Shown here: positions 24,433 to 34,568 of the stretch, one piece after another
How positions within the stretch are numbered: position 1 is the first letter of the stretch
Layout of the letters: each line of letters opens with the position of its first letter
Assembly: GCA_020740775.1 (NCBI GenBank)
Contig: JAHEWK010000001.1
Span: 558,001-622,000 of the forward strand
Reading direction: 5' to 3'
DNA from: Ilyonectria destructans
Taxonomy: Eukaryota > Ascomycota > Sordariomycetes > Hypocreales > Nectriaceae
DNA: 64,000 nucleotides
Notes under the pieces: model-generated
Databases searched by the model: none
Seen by the model: the letters and a program-made list of their open reading frames with translations, nothing else
What the model was told of the DNA's origin: nothing
Position numbers and translations under genes: made by a program

Positions 24433-25202
24433 ATACGACTTAAAAGTTAACTTTCTCGTACATATTACTATACTTCTTACATAGATAGGACGAATAATTC
24501 AATAATTCGACCCTTCATCTTAGAATCCCTACGTGTTCTCCAGAACTATGCAACATGGAAAAACTCACAATGTGAGGAATCGTAAAACTTCTTGGGAAAT
24601 GAAAAGGGGGATTCTGCCACTTACGTTCGCGTTCAGTAATCATTGGATACTTCTTTCACGACAATACGACTTGGTTTCGTATCCATTTATTTCCTTGTTA
24701 AAATTGAGTTGCCCGACGGCAGTTACCCGACAACCCACATTTTTGTATAGCCTTGCTCATCGGAAGCCTTCCCGACCCGTTCCAACTCAGAGACTCAAAG
24801 TTATGCTTGAAATTTCAGGGAAGAATACGAAATGTCAGACATGGGTCTCAAACACACGACAGCTCATTTGGGTGGACTAACGGGGCTTATTACCGAATCT
24901 AGGCTAGACAGTCCGTGTTTACCCCGTTTCATGTCACAGCTTTAGTAACTAATTACCCTCAGCAAGCTACTTTATCCTGACGCAATAGGTGGGAAATTAA
25001 TACTGTGGTCCAGAGGACCATCCCGAAGAAGCCGTCGCGTCATGACATGTCTAGTCCAACAAGATATATACCTATTTGCGCCGTCGCCTTGTTTGTTCTT
25101 GTTGTAAACCAAGTCTTTCATTCATTCAGTCCGCTTGGGTCGGATTTTTCGTATTCGTTCTTTATAAATTCACTCTTTTCTCATTCATTCTTTACCGAAA
25201 AA
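24433..25202. other. Intergenic between two secreted protease genes
   Basis: A 770-bp stretch without a recognisable gene. The final part is the pyrimidine-rich promoter and leader of the metalloprotease gene, with a TATAAAT near 25163. Confidence 0.5.
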
Positions 25203-26580
25203 ATGCTCTACTCCGGACTTCCCGCCATCGTCTTGGCCAGCTTTGCGGTCTGTGCCACGGCGCTCTCTGATCTTGACGGATCCGTTTGGGCAAACCTCGA
25301 CTCGAAGCAATCCAAGCGCTCGTTTCAACACCAGAGCCGAAACCGTCCCGTCAAGCGCGCCAATGGATGGAGCCCGCCTTCTGACCTGGCAACCCCCCTT
25401 ACTGAGGTCTGGGACCATGTTGTTTCCACTTACGACGGTGGAGCTGATGGAAACATCAACTGGGGCTGGCACCAGGTCATGGCCAATGAAGGGTAAGCGT
25501 TTCCGAAGTAGCATCGAAGAAATATGAGTTACTAATCACAAGTTTAGCAAATTGAACATTTGCGTTCGCTGGGACTCTAACCAGACCGTCACTGAGGCTG
25601 AGCGCACCAAGATTGCCGCCGTCTACAACACCCAGTACCAGAAATGGTTCAAGTGGGTGTATGGGTACAACGGCTTCCCTTACTCCAAGGTCGACGTCAA
25701 CATTGTCGGCTGGGCTGTCTCTGACAAGAGCCTCCTTGAGGGCTCTACCAGCGGATACGATGTCTACACCGACCTTGACGCCGATGGTATCCCCATGTGC
25801 AACATCGGTTGCTCCCGTGACGCTCACCTGGACAGCGACTACAGCGCTTGTGAGGGCGGAGCTGACCATCACTTCGATCAGTCTCTCTGGCTTACCGAGG
25901 GTCTCGATGGTGGTTTCGGCTACAGCTGGGGTCAGCAGGTTGGCCGCGAGTACTTCATGAACAACATTGACTCCGAGAACATCCACATTCTCCTCCACGA
26001 GATGGGCCACACCTTTGGCCTAGACGATTTCTACGACTGGACTCCCACCGGTGTGACCAACTTCATCATGCTTGCTGGCGCCTCCATGGAAATCACCGAC
26101 TTTGACGGCTGGATGTACCGCAACTGGTGGTACTATCTCTCTGAGAAGAACGGCTGGTCGTCGAGCAGTGTTGTGTCAGCCTCGGGTAGCGCAACGGCCT
26201 CTGAAGCTGCGGCTACCACGACCGAAGCCGCAGCTGAGGCTGTTGAGGATGTTGTTGAGGAGGCTACATCAACTCTGGAGGCAATCTCTGCCGCCTTTTC
26301 CGTAACCGAGGCTGCTACCACCTTCCAGGCCGTTACCACCTCCGAAGCTCCCGCTACTGTCTCCCCGGTTGCACCTGATGTCACCCCATTCCTCCCAACC
26401 CCCAACCGCAACTCGACCCCCGTGGCAACTCCTTCTGCGACTCCTTCGGCTCTCCCCGAGGGCGGCTCTGCGGGACGATGGGAGGCATGCGGTGGTGGTT
26501 CATCCTACAAGGGTGTCACCAAGTGCGCTTCCGGACTTAAATGTGTTAAGCACAATGACTTTTACCACCAGTGCCTGTAA
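25203..26580 (+). CDS. Secreted zinc metalloprotease with C-terminal CBM1 cellulose-binding module
   Basis: Exons 25203-25492 and 25548-26580 encode 440 residues. A signal peptide (about 1-20) is followed by a short basic propeptide. The zinc site is His247-Glu248-x-x-His251-x-x-Gly254-x-x-Asp257 (HEMGHTFGLDD), the HExxHxxGxxD form in which Asp is the third ligand. FIMLAGASM downstream may be the Met-turn. After an Ala/Ser/Thr-rich linker (about 310-405), residues 406-440 match fungal CBM1: GRWEACGGGSSYKG, four cysteines, and NDFYHQCL at the very end. The enzyme should be secreted and held on cellulose or wall polymers. It follows the subtilase gene on the same strand. The CBM1 call is strong; the peptidase call rests on the motif and lacks a family name I can give securely. 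Confidence 0.85.
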
Positions 26581-26870
26581 TCTCCGTTAACTCGGGAGGT
26601 TTCGGAAATGGTGGACACCTGCTTTAACTCCACTTGGTGGTTTAAGGTGTATGAGAAAACAACTGGGCACTTGCCCTTACCTTCTGCATTGGTATAGTGT
26701 AGCTATTCAGCTGGCTGTAATGCACTATTAATATATTTTAAGAGACTTGTTAAACGAAATCTCTCCCTTGCCTTGAAACCTCACTGTGACGTCGACACTT
26801 AGACTAAATGAAACTCGTACCATGCAGTTGATTCTCGTGATTATCTGCAACTAGTTGTACTTTACTTGAT

Positions 26871-27692
26871 CTAAATAGATAGCATTGTTACATCTCTCCA
26901 TTTCTCATCCGATGCAGCCAATTCATTCGAGGCTGTCTTCGCCAACTCAACAGTATCGGGACCAAGCAAGAGTCGAAGCGGGGGATTGTCAACCTGAGAG
27001 ATGTGCAAAATGGCGTCTGCAATCTTTTCAGGCTCGGACCCGTTGTTGATATAACGCATTCTCATATCTTTGAATGCGCCAACAGTTTGCTGGTATGGCT
27101 CACTGATTGGGCTTTGGACCATGGATGATCCTGCCCAATCTGTCTTGATACCGCCCGGCTCTAGAACAGTGACTTTGATGCCGAACGGTGCAACTTCTTT
27201 GGCGAGGACTGTTGAAAAGCCTCCGACGGCCCATTTTGCAGCCTGGTACGCTCCAAGGCCGGGCGACCCAACTCTCCCGCCAACCGAGGAGACTTGTAGG
27301 ATATGTCCAGACTTCTGTTGACGCATGATGGGGAGCACGGCTTTAGTGACGTTGACCACGCCAAAGAGATTCGTGTCGATCTGCGCTCTGAACGCTTCGG
27401 GGTCGAAATCCTCAATCGATGTCGTCTCGCCATAGCCTGCGTTGTTCACAACTAAATCGATGCGGCCAAACATTTGGTGGGCATTTTCTACCACACGAAG
27501 GACTTGATCGTTATCTGTGACGTCGAGAGCCGCTGTAAGGACTCGGTCGGAGCCGTACTTCTGGACCAGGTGGCTAAGTTGGTCCTTGTTTCGAGCTGTC
27601 GCGATTACGGAATCCCCAGAAGCGAGAATGGCATCGACCAAGGCTAGGCCGAGTCCCCGTGAGGAGCCTGTTACAAGCCAAACTCTCGCCAT
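26871..27692 (-). CDS. Short-chain dehydrogenase/reductase (classical SDR)
   Basis: A single exon encodes 273 residues from the ATG at 27692, chosen over an open upstream extension because MARVWLVTGSSRGLG is the canonical SDR start. The NAD(P)-binding TGxxxGxG is TGSSRGLG (8-15), NNAG is at 83-86, and the catalytic Ser136, Tyr149 and Lys153 (YQAAK) are all present. It resembles fungal oxidoreductases of the retinol/17-beta-hydroxysteroid dehydrogenase-like group. The substrate is unknown. Its upstream region contains one copy of a dispersed repeat (27780-28152). Confidence 0.92.
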   Translation of the reverse strand: MARVWLVTGSSRGLGLALVDAILASGDSVIATARNKDQLSHLVQKYGSDRVLTAALDVTDNDQVLRVVENAHQMFGRIDLVVNNAGYGETTSIEDFDPEAFRAQIDTNLFGVVNVTKAVLPIMRQQKSGHILQVSSVGGRVGSPGLGAYQAAKWAVGGFSTVLAKEVAPFGIKVTVLEPGGIKTDWAGSSMVQSPISEPYQQTVGAFKDMRMRYINNGSEPEKIADAILHISQVDNPPLRLLLGPDTVELAKTASNELAASDEKWRDVTMLSI

Positions 27693-27779
27693 GGTTGTAG
27701 TCAACAGGGGCAAATATTTTGCTTTGGAGGGAGCGGGAATGCAAGAAGATGAAGAAAAAAAAGGTGATGGAGCAGATGA

Positions 27780-28152
27780 TTTTCTGTGGTCATCTTTCAT
27801 GCCATTTTATACCTATTGCCTCTCTAGAAAAGTTAGAATAATTAACAAGCAGATTCGCAACCGCCAAACTCCGGTCCGACACATCCGTTGTATTTTGCCC
27901 AATTTCCATTATCTCCAGGTCGGCGCCGCGACTAGGACATAAGACGGGGCTAATCGTCACAAATCCCGTGCTGATTTTACTTGCGCCTAAAACTCAGTAG
28001 TTTACCTCACGTAAGAAAGTAAAAATAAATTGCGTGTCTTTCAAGGCTTTGTCCGTTCTATCCAGGATTTTATCGTGACATTAGGTGACATTTCGTTTTT
28101 CCCCGGCCAACTACCTACCGGGTGCTACTCATCTGCTAGTGGGCAATTGCGG
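27780..28152 (+). repeat. Dispersed repeat, copy A
   Basis: About 370 bp are alignable by eye, in the same orientation, with 30516-30888. Shared blocks include ATGCCATTTTATACC, GCCAAACTC, GACACATCC, ACAAATCC, AAGGCTTT and GCTAGTGGGCAATTG (TAGTAGGTAATTG in copy B). Copy A is the more GC-rich copy and lies in the SDR upstream region. Confidence 0.7.
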
Positions 28153-28334
28153 CTTAGAAAATAAGAAAATTATCATCATCAAGCTCAGCATACGTCTTAG
28201 CCATCTTTGGCAACTCGTCGTTAATCGTCCGCTCATCTGGCACAGTGCAGTGACGTGGTCAAACGGCCCTTCGATAGTAAGGTCGCGGTGGCAGTCTTTG
28301 TGCATGTTTCGCAGATCATTCGCGAATTCGGGTT

Positions 28335-28796
28335 TCAAGCACGAGTCATTGTCGCCATCCAATAGGCATGTTGACATGAGTGCTTCCGGGGAAAATCATA
28401 CACTGAGTTCAAGTCGGCCCAGAAATCGCGAGCATCCTGGTTAAGCTTCTGCACTTTCAAGTAGGCCTTAACCATTGCCAACGGATGATCCCAGTTGTGT
28501 GCACATAACAAGCAGGCCTCCCAGGGATGGTACTTGGCATACATAACGGTAAACCAGCCGGGGGCTTCTTTAATGAAGTTATACATCGAAATGTCATGGC
28601 GTGGTATCGGCGTTAGTTCGGCGATGTTTCTGTGGTTCATGGGGATCCATTGTTTGATAGCTGTAGTGAAGGTGTTCCAGCTGAAGACAGGCACATCAAC
28701 GAGGAAGTTGATTGCAACTTCTCCGATGGCAACGGGCTTTTTGTATCCGCTTCGAAGCACAGTGATGCCAGCTAGTTTACACTTGGCAATTACTAA
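28335..28796 (-). pseudogene. Orphan exon-like fragment, unknown protein
   Basis: On the minus strand an open frame of about 153 codons begins right after an intron-like end (TACTAAAATTTCTTCCAG, read downwards from about 28814) and runs to a stop at 28335. Its translation has a protein-like composition (for example PIPRHDISMYNFIKEAPGWF and CAHNWDHPLAMVKAYLKV). I find no convincing upstream exon or start codon, and the region upstream is repetitive. It may be the remnant of a truncated gene or an exon of a gene I failed to assemble. I do not recognise the family. Confidence 0.35.
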
Positions 28797-29190
28797 CTGG
28801 AAGAAATTTTAGTATAATAGATAAGCTGTTTCTGCGGACAGCAAGGTTGTTGACTGCAGACAGCAGGGTTGAAGTCAGAAGGGTTGAATTGAAGCTTCAG
28901 GCAGAGACCAGTGTGTAACAACCTTATTGTTCAGCTACTGTTTCTTCTGGTGCTGGGTGTAGCACTCACTGTTTATCTCTACTGTTTGAGAATACTGCAT
29001 GGCTTTGATCTATCTGATGATATTGAGTAAAGCTAAAAAAAAAAACCAAATACATAAGCTGTTTTAATGTTTTTACCGGCTACTAGCCCAACTTAGTAAA
29101 CCTGGCATATGCTAGTGAACCACTGTCCCCGCAACGCTTTGTTTCTTAAGCTCCCCGTGACCCTTTCCTTTCATCACCCCGATGCCTATA

Positions 29191-30120
29191 TTAGAAATAG
29201 TCGCTAGGATCTTTGTCCCCGTTATCAACTATATAACTCCCGTCTGATCTAACTTGATGCCAGGTTTTGTCTGCAAGCACAAAATCCGCAATGCCAGGAC
29301 CTTTGGTTGATGTATCTGCCCCCCTGCCCCTCTTGACTATTATCGTCAGTCTTTCTTCTTCCTCTCCCTCATCAGAATTCTCCTCCCTTTTAATCCTCGA
29401 GGTTTTAACATCCAAGTCGTACCGAAAGCCTGCCTCATTTCTGTCTCGTCGAATCTCCTCAGCCAGCTTCTCAAACTTATCCCTTTCTGCCTCCGTCAGC
29501 TGGAGGTCGTGGCACCGAACTTGTAACATCTTCCATCTAGGAGCTTGCAGAAAGAACTGTATTACACGAATGCACAAGTCCCGTCCGCGATCGTCGTCAC
29601 TCGGAAAGAACACGTCGATATACTCAAGGACATTGAGTTCAAGTCCCTCCATCCGCGGTAAAAAGTCCGCTAGGGTATGGGTGTGCCAGGCAGGATGGTT
29701 GTTTCCAAACATAGGCACGGGATAGCCGACCAACTTGACCTTTTTGACCAGCTTTCGACGCGCCGTTGGAAATTGTGGGCCAAGGAGAATGTCGAACATA
29801 GCCAAAGTGGACGGGAAGTTGAACTGGGCGTGGGTTTCCCATGGTTCGCGGGCCTCAACTGAGAAGATGCTGCGATAGCAGTTGAGCTTATCGATATCAG
29901 CCTTGTTGAACTGGTAAAGTGGAAAAGTGTCGCTCGTGTGTTGGTTGCCCTGAGCATCCTGATATTTGCAATAACCCGGTTCGTGTCGGTCCACTTGTTT
30001 GAAGATGATGGGATCGCCGGGAACAGGCTGGATTTCAATCGACGAGAGGAGACATGTCAATATCGCCCGCTGAAGCTCGATTGGAAACCTGCGTAAAGGG
30101 TTTTGGTGCCGCTCTGCCAT
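29191..30120 (-). CDS. Hypothetical protein, F-box-like N-terminus
   Basis: A single-exon gene of 309 residues. The start MAERHQNPLRRFPIELQRAILTCLL looks like the first helices of an F-box (LP-x-ELQ-x-I-L), which would recruit a partner to an SCF ubiquitin ligase, but the match is too short to be sure. The middle has a segment with NNHPAWHTHTLADFLPRMEGLELNVLEYIDVFF, and the C-terminal third is acidic and charged (EENSDEGEEEE). No signal peptide or membrane segment is seen. The gene sits between the two copies of the dispersed repeat, suggesting recent rearrangement. Confidence 0.65.
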   Translation of the reverse strand: MAERHQNPLRRFPIELQRAILTCLLSSIEIQPVPGDPIIFKQVDRHEPGYCKYQDAQGNQHTSDTFPLYQFNKADIDKLNCYRSIFSVEAREPWETHAQFNFPSTLAMFDILLGPQFPTARRKLVKKVKLVGYPVPMFGNNHPAWHTHTLADFLPRMEGLELNVLEYIDVFFPSDDDRGRDLCIRVIQFFLQAPRWKMLQVRCHDLQLTEAERDKFEKLAEEIRRDRNEAGFRYDLDVKTSRIKREENSDEGEEEERLTIIVKRGRGADTSTKGPGIADFVLADKTWHQVRSDGSYIVDNGDKDPSDYF

Positions 30121-30393
30121 AGTCTCGATGGTTAGTGATTGATGGAGTGAGGATATCTTTGGATCGGGGCATTAGAGGAGGGGATAATAAGCAGCTTAAG
30201 TAGAAATTATTGCGGTATTTATGGGGTAATCAGTTCTCTGACGGCTGAGAAATCTGCCTAACTGTGGCAATAGGTGTACCCTAGATAATCCGTCCCGGTG
30301 TCTGGATACATGCCGAGGTCCAATGAGGTTGAAAACGTCATTTAGTCAGCGTGGGTGCCTAAACTCCCGTTCACAGAATCCTCGGCTGGGCCT

Positions 30394-30470
30394 CAGGCTG
30401 GAACTATTTTGGGAATATTCTTGGGATATTTTGGACTGGCTGAGGCGGCAAGTCAATTCGTTCATCTCCA
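30394..30470 (+). repeat. 77-bp repeat, copy 1
   Basis: It matches 33219-33296 with roughly 80% identity and one 1-nt gap, in the same orientation; the core ACTATTTTGGGAA and CAAGTCAAT blocks are identical. It lies about 270 bp upstream of the ATG of the F-box-like gene. Confidence 0.75.
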
Positions 30471-30515
30471 GTCAGCGGTAATTAAAATAAATAATTAAAT
30501 AGCCATATATTAGAT

Positions 30516-30888
30516 TTTTCCGTGGTAATTCTTATGCCATTTTATACCAAGTACTCCTTCAGAAAGAGATGGAATAATTATGAAGCAGGCTTTAAAAGCC
30601 AAACTCAGACTGACACATCCATCCGCTGACGCCGCATCTTGCCCACTTTGTCGTGTCTCCGGACCGGCGCGCGATCAAGATATAAGATATGGCGAGCTGT
30701 AACAAATCCTATATTAATTTAACATGATATCTGAAATCCAGTAAGTTAGCTTATATAATATAATAATTTACACCTTTTTTAAGGCTTTATTAATCTTATC
30801 GCAGTTTTAATTATCATAGTTAGCAACTAATCCCCTCCCCCCAATTAACTACAGCGCAGCCGACTATTTGCTAGTAGGTAATTGCTGC
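30516..30888 (+). repeat. Dispersed repeat, copy B (AT-rich, RIP-like)
   Basis: The diverged partner of 27780-28152. Many differences from copy A are C-to-T or G-to-A (for example GGGCAATTGCGG versus AGGTAATTGCTG), leaving copy B rich in TA and TT. That is the direction expected of RIP, though other decay is possible. Confidence 0.65.
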
Positions 30889-31181
30889 AACACAGGGGAA
30901 TATAAATGAATGTGTTATTTGAAGCTATGGCTGGAGATACGTCCGTGCTTCATTTCACGTACGTGAATTCCAGTCGCAATGCACATCCCCGTTTGAGCGA
31001 GCCGAGGAACACTTTTAGTCGAATGGAAGGTCTACATAACAGAACACTTATTAGATCGTCAACGCTAGAGCTATGACTGCTAAAGCACACGTTAAACAAG
31101 GCAGTACCGCCACCCAATACTCCCAAACCCATACCCACACACACTGCACCACGTCTCCAGAAGGGGAAAAAAAACTTGTCA

Positions 31182-32551
31182 TTAGTGGCCATATCTTGGA
31201 CCGCTCTGACCCCAACCATAACCTCCGCTCCCCGGGTATGCTTGGTTACTCGGTCCCCCATATGCTTGACTGCTGGGCCCTCCATAAGCTTGGTTGCTAG
31301 GCCTGCCATAAACTTGGTTGCCAGGTCCCCCATAAACTTGGTTGCTGGGTCTTCCGTAGGCGGCTTGGTTGTCAACTCCTCCATAAGCTTGGGTGTTAAG
31401 GAAAGCTTGGGGCCCAGCTCCGCCGTAAAACTGCTCTACAATGGGATGAGCAGTGCGAACTGGGCGGTATTGAGGGTGAACGGGTAGTTGACGGTGAGCC
31501 GTCGACCCAGCGCTCGGACTTCTAGACCCGCGGTTGCTTGCAATGGGCACGTAGAGCTCATTGTCGCGTTCGGGCGATGCAGTTTTGGGAACTCGGTTCC
31601 GCTGACGTGGCCGTATGCCCGACGTTTCTTTGCTTGTTTTTTTCAGTTCCGCCCGGGTGGTTGGACGGGCTCTGGATGATACACGGATGGGGAATGTCAG
31701 GTCTGAAAGCGATTAGAATCCTATCATCGGAGCGAGGGAGATCTAATGTCAAGACTGTACTTACTCCCGTTGATGAACTCAAAGATGTAGTTCCTGGAGA
31801 CCTCAATTGCTCTAGAATTGTTTGTCCCGTCGTTAATCAAGTAAGGCACTCCTGCTTGTCGTCTTCCCATGGGGTCTTGCTTGTCGTCGTAAAATTCCAC
31901 CACGCCTCCAAACAGACTGCCCTCCAAATAGCGGCCCGCTTCCCCGCTCCGGGGAAATCCGTATCCCCCCAGACTCACAGTTGGAGGCGTCAGTGGGCGA
32001 TCTGACCCTGTAAGGTAGCCTGTGAGGCAATGGCATATCTCATGCGCGATAGTGATGATCATCTGAAACTTGAGTAGCCCATATGTATCACCGGCCTGTT
32101 CCTTAGGCGCTTGCCGAGCAAAGATCATGTTGTCAATGATGACCATGTTCAAATCTAGCCATACCGCATACACGGGATCATATTGATCCATGTCATCGCC
32201 CCAATCTTTAATCCTAACTGCTGCACCCTCACCAAGTGTCATGGTGAGGTAGATGTATGGAAAAGATTGTCTGAGCTTCCTTAAGAATTGATCAATGCAC
32301 TGTGGCATCTCGGCTAGGGGACGCCGGTAAATGTGAGGTTGTGGGTTCTCGACACTATTCCGAGTGGTGACGAGCCTCGTGGCAATGTCCATGAGAGTTT
32401 GTCTACCTGAACTGGTCTCGAGAACTCTCAGAGCCATGTCTACTATCGTCTCCACAATCTTCACACGGGTGGAGTTTCCAGGCAGCTGTCGATTTTCTCC
32501 GCTCTCATCTGTAAAGACGACAAAATTGTCGATTCGAGGAGCTGAAGACAT
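31182..32551 (-). CDS. Putative HExxH metallopeptidase with Gly/Tyr-rich repeat tail
   Basis: Exons 32551-31765 and 31702-31182 (62-bp GTAAGT..TTTCAG intron) encode 435 residues. Residues 170-174 are HEICH, within the hydrophobic helix MIITIAHEICHCLTGYLTG, a textbook zincin HExxH context. Candidate third ligands follow in GEAGRYLEGSLFGG (Glu204, Glu210). No signal peptide is visible, so an intracellular enzyme or a domesticated, non-secreted zincin is likely. The second exon is basic then becomes a tail of eight-residue NQAYGGPS-like repeats, a composition typical of disordered, possibly phase-separating segments. I do not recognise a named family. It lies in the repeat-bearing block with two other uncharacterised genes. 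Confidence 0.7.
31230..31394 (-). repeat. 24-bp coding repeat array in the zincin tail
   Basis: About seven imperfect 24-bp units encode NQ(A/V)YG(G/R)P(S/G) on the minus strand. Read on the plus strand, the same array gives a repeated GGTTGCTGGG/CATAAGCTTGG pattern and long antisense open frames that are not genes. Confidence 0.8.
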
Positions 32552-33457
32552 GGTGAACAGGCAGCGTATGGTTGCCTAGAGATGGGCAAATTGGGAAAAG
32601 CCTGTGTTCGATGTCGTGGGAGTCTTGAATGTTGAAGGCAAGGGAGATAAGTAGCGCAGGCTGGAGCTGCAGAGCAGTAAATGATTTAAATGTCTTGGAA
32701 TGAAGAAGGAATGATTGAATTGGATTTGATGGCGAGAGATGGTCGTTCTTAAGGAGAAATACAAAGACAATGAAGAACAAGTGAGCTGGAATCAGTCGTT
32801 GCTCGCGGTCGGACTTGACTTGTCGACTGTAGATTCCAGTTGGAACCAACAGCTCTGGTACGCGCTGAAGCTATTTTCAGAGGCTACTTCCATATCTCGT
32901 CCTGGGCTTCAACCTGACATGCGCCAATAGCGGGCGGAATGATCTGGTCACCCACCGTCCTCGCCATAAGGCCGCAGAATGCGCGGACCGCCTGAGTCTC
33001 AGGGCCATCGAGGGCTACGTCTACGGCCTGGTTCATATCGCGGCGCCTAACAATGGCGTGTTCGATGGGCGATGGTGATAGGGCACGACGACAAGTTTAG
33101 CGGAGCCATGGCGGTGATAAGCGCCAGCCCCAAGAAGCGACCAGTTTCAATAGCCGCTGCTTGCGAGAGGATGGCAGTCTTGTTGTGCACATCCTCGTCG
33201 TTATATTAACAGAAGAGACAGGCCGGGACTATTTTGGGAATTTTGTTGGAATATTTTGGGATTGATTAAGGCGTCAAGTCAATCCGATCATCGCCATCTC
33301 ACTTGCTGCCTTGGTGCCTCAGGCCTATATCACCACTGCTCTCGCGGATGCTTCAGTAGATCCAACTCATCCCAATCATTCATCCCTCACGCTGCAGCAC
33401 TCGCCCTTACTTTCTCGCCTTCCATACTCTACCACGTTACTTATCTCGCGATCTGCC
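32552..33457. other. Intergenic/divergent promoter region with repeat copy
   Basis: This lies between the start of the zincin gene and the start of the unknown gene at 33458. It contains the second copy of the 77-bp repeat (33219-33296), about 160 bp before the ATG. Nothing else is recognised. Confidence 0.55.
33219..33296 (+). repeat. 77-bp repeat, copy 2
   Basis: Partner of 30394-30470. It lies upstream of the ATG at 33458, so both copies sit in promoter-proximal positions of genes of the same block. Confidence 0.75.
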
Positions 33458-34568
33458 ATGGCAGAGGAGAGAGACCTGTCCCATCTCCAACCAGATGGCC
33501 GCGCTTCAGTACCCAAGATCTGCATCGGGATCGGTCTGGGAGGCGCTCATCACGATGTGTTGATTCGCGCCATTTCAAACGTTCTCTCGACTGAGATTGC
33601 CGAAGAGACCTATGCTCAGATCATCGACGGACTGCCCCTGGCCAGTGTCGTCCAAGACACTTCAGACGCTGGTCTGCACGATGACCACCCCATCCACGAT
33701 GCACACAAAGAGCTATGTTCTGGCGTCTTGGAGAAGACGCGCGAGTTTCGCAAAGATGTTGATCTTTCCTTGATAAAATTAGATTCAACTGTAAGTGACG
33801 GTCGCGGGCTTCTGATGTCCTTTGAGATGTGATTACTGAGTCGGTGCTTAGCTGATTGCCGAATACCGTGCTGCATCCGTTGGATCTAGATCCTTCAAGA
33901 CTCGACTAGTCGAAGCCACAGCAGAAGCAATCCATGAAATCGCCGTCCAAGTATTCAACTTGGGAACTAGTCTCCACTCCACCGATGGCATTGCCTCATG
34001 GGTTCCCCCCAAGGACGATCTGTTCTGGCAATGGTACCCAGACGGGGCCTGGCCTACTCTATTCCGCCACCCCTGGTACAATGATTTAGAACAATATCCC
34101 AACGGTCTTGCCGATGTAGCAGCCTTCTGGGCCGAGTCGCGCATCATAGGCGGCGTCGTGCTTTTCGACAGGCGTCACCCGGAAGCATCTCCAGACGTCC
34201 AACCAGATTCTGTCTGGCTGCTTCCCGACCGCTATGACATTACATACCGAATCTGGCAGCTATCAGACACCCAAAGGCAGCAACTCCTGGAATTCCTCAC
34301 TTCAGAAACACCGGACCTTGGGCTGCTTCCCATCCTCCCCACCCGAGAAGACACCCAGCGTGAAGATCCAGAGGAGCCAATTGAAAAGACAGGCATCTAC
34401 CGCAACATCTGGGAGAGAAAGCCGCTACCAATAGATGCACCGGATATGAGATTGAAGGACGTATGGGATCAGTTTGAGTACCCTCTGAAGGGAGATTTCC
34501 AGAGGGCACAGCACCGAGCCTATAATCGCAAGGATGGCTCGTCGGATGGAGATTACCCTTACGAATAG
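33458..34568 (+). CDS. Hypothetical protein
   Basis: Exons 33458-33790 and 33852-34568 encode 349 residues. The ATG at 33458 was chosen because the upstream open frame has no ATG. The protein starts MAEERDLSHLQPDGRASVPK, followed by a glycine-rich ICIGIGLGGAHHD. The C-terminal half contains a Trp-rich segment (DLFWQWYPDGAWPTLFRHPW) and a region SVWLLPDRYDITYRIWQLSD. No signal peptide, membrane helix or catalytic motif is recognisable. Family and function are unknown to me. The two-exon structure with perfect phase and a normal intron supports a real gene. Confidence 0.7.

Larger units (their letters stand above)
27693..29190. other. Intergenic region with a dispersed repeat and an orphan exon
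   Basis: This contains the SDR promoter, repeat copy A (27780-28152), an exon-like open frame on the minus strand (28335-28796, listed separately) and a purine-rich patch with short imperfect repeats around 28830-28910. No complete gene is recognised. Confidence 0.55.
30121..31181. other. AT-rich intergenic region with repeats
   Basis: This holds the promoter of the gene at 29191-30120, a 77-bp repeat (30394-30470) shared with 33219-33296, and repeat copy B (30516-30888), which is strongly AT-rich. No gene is seen; the minus-strand open frame at 30950-31384 is a shadow of the zincin gene's repeat tail. Confidence 0.6.

Noticed and set aside
30950..31384. 144-codon minus-strand frame with repeated ATKFMGDL-like peptides
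   Set aside because: It is the same DNA repeat as the zincin tail read in another frame; the zincin frame is supported by splicing into the HEICH exon.
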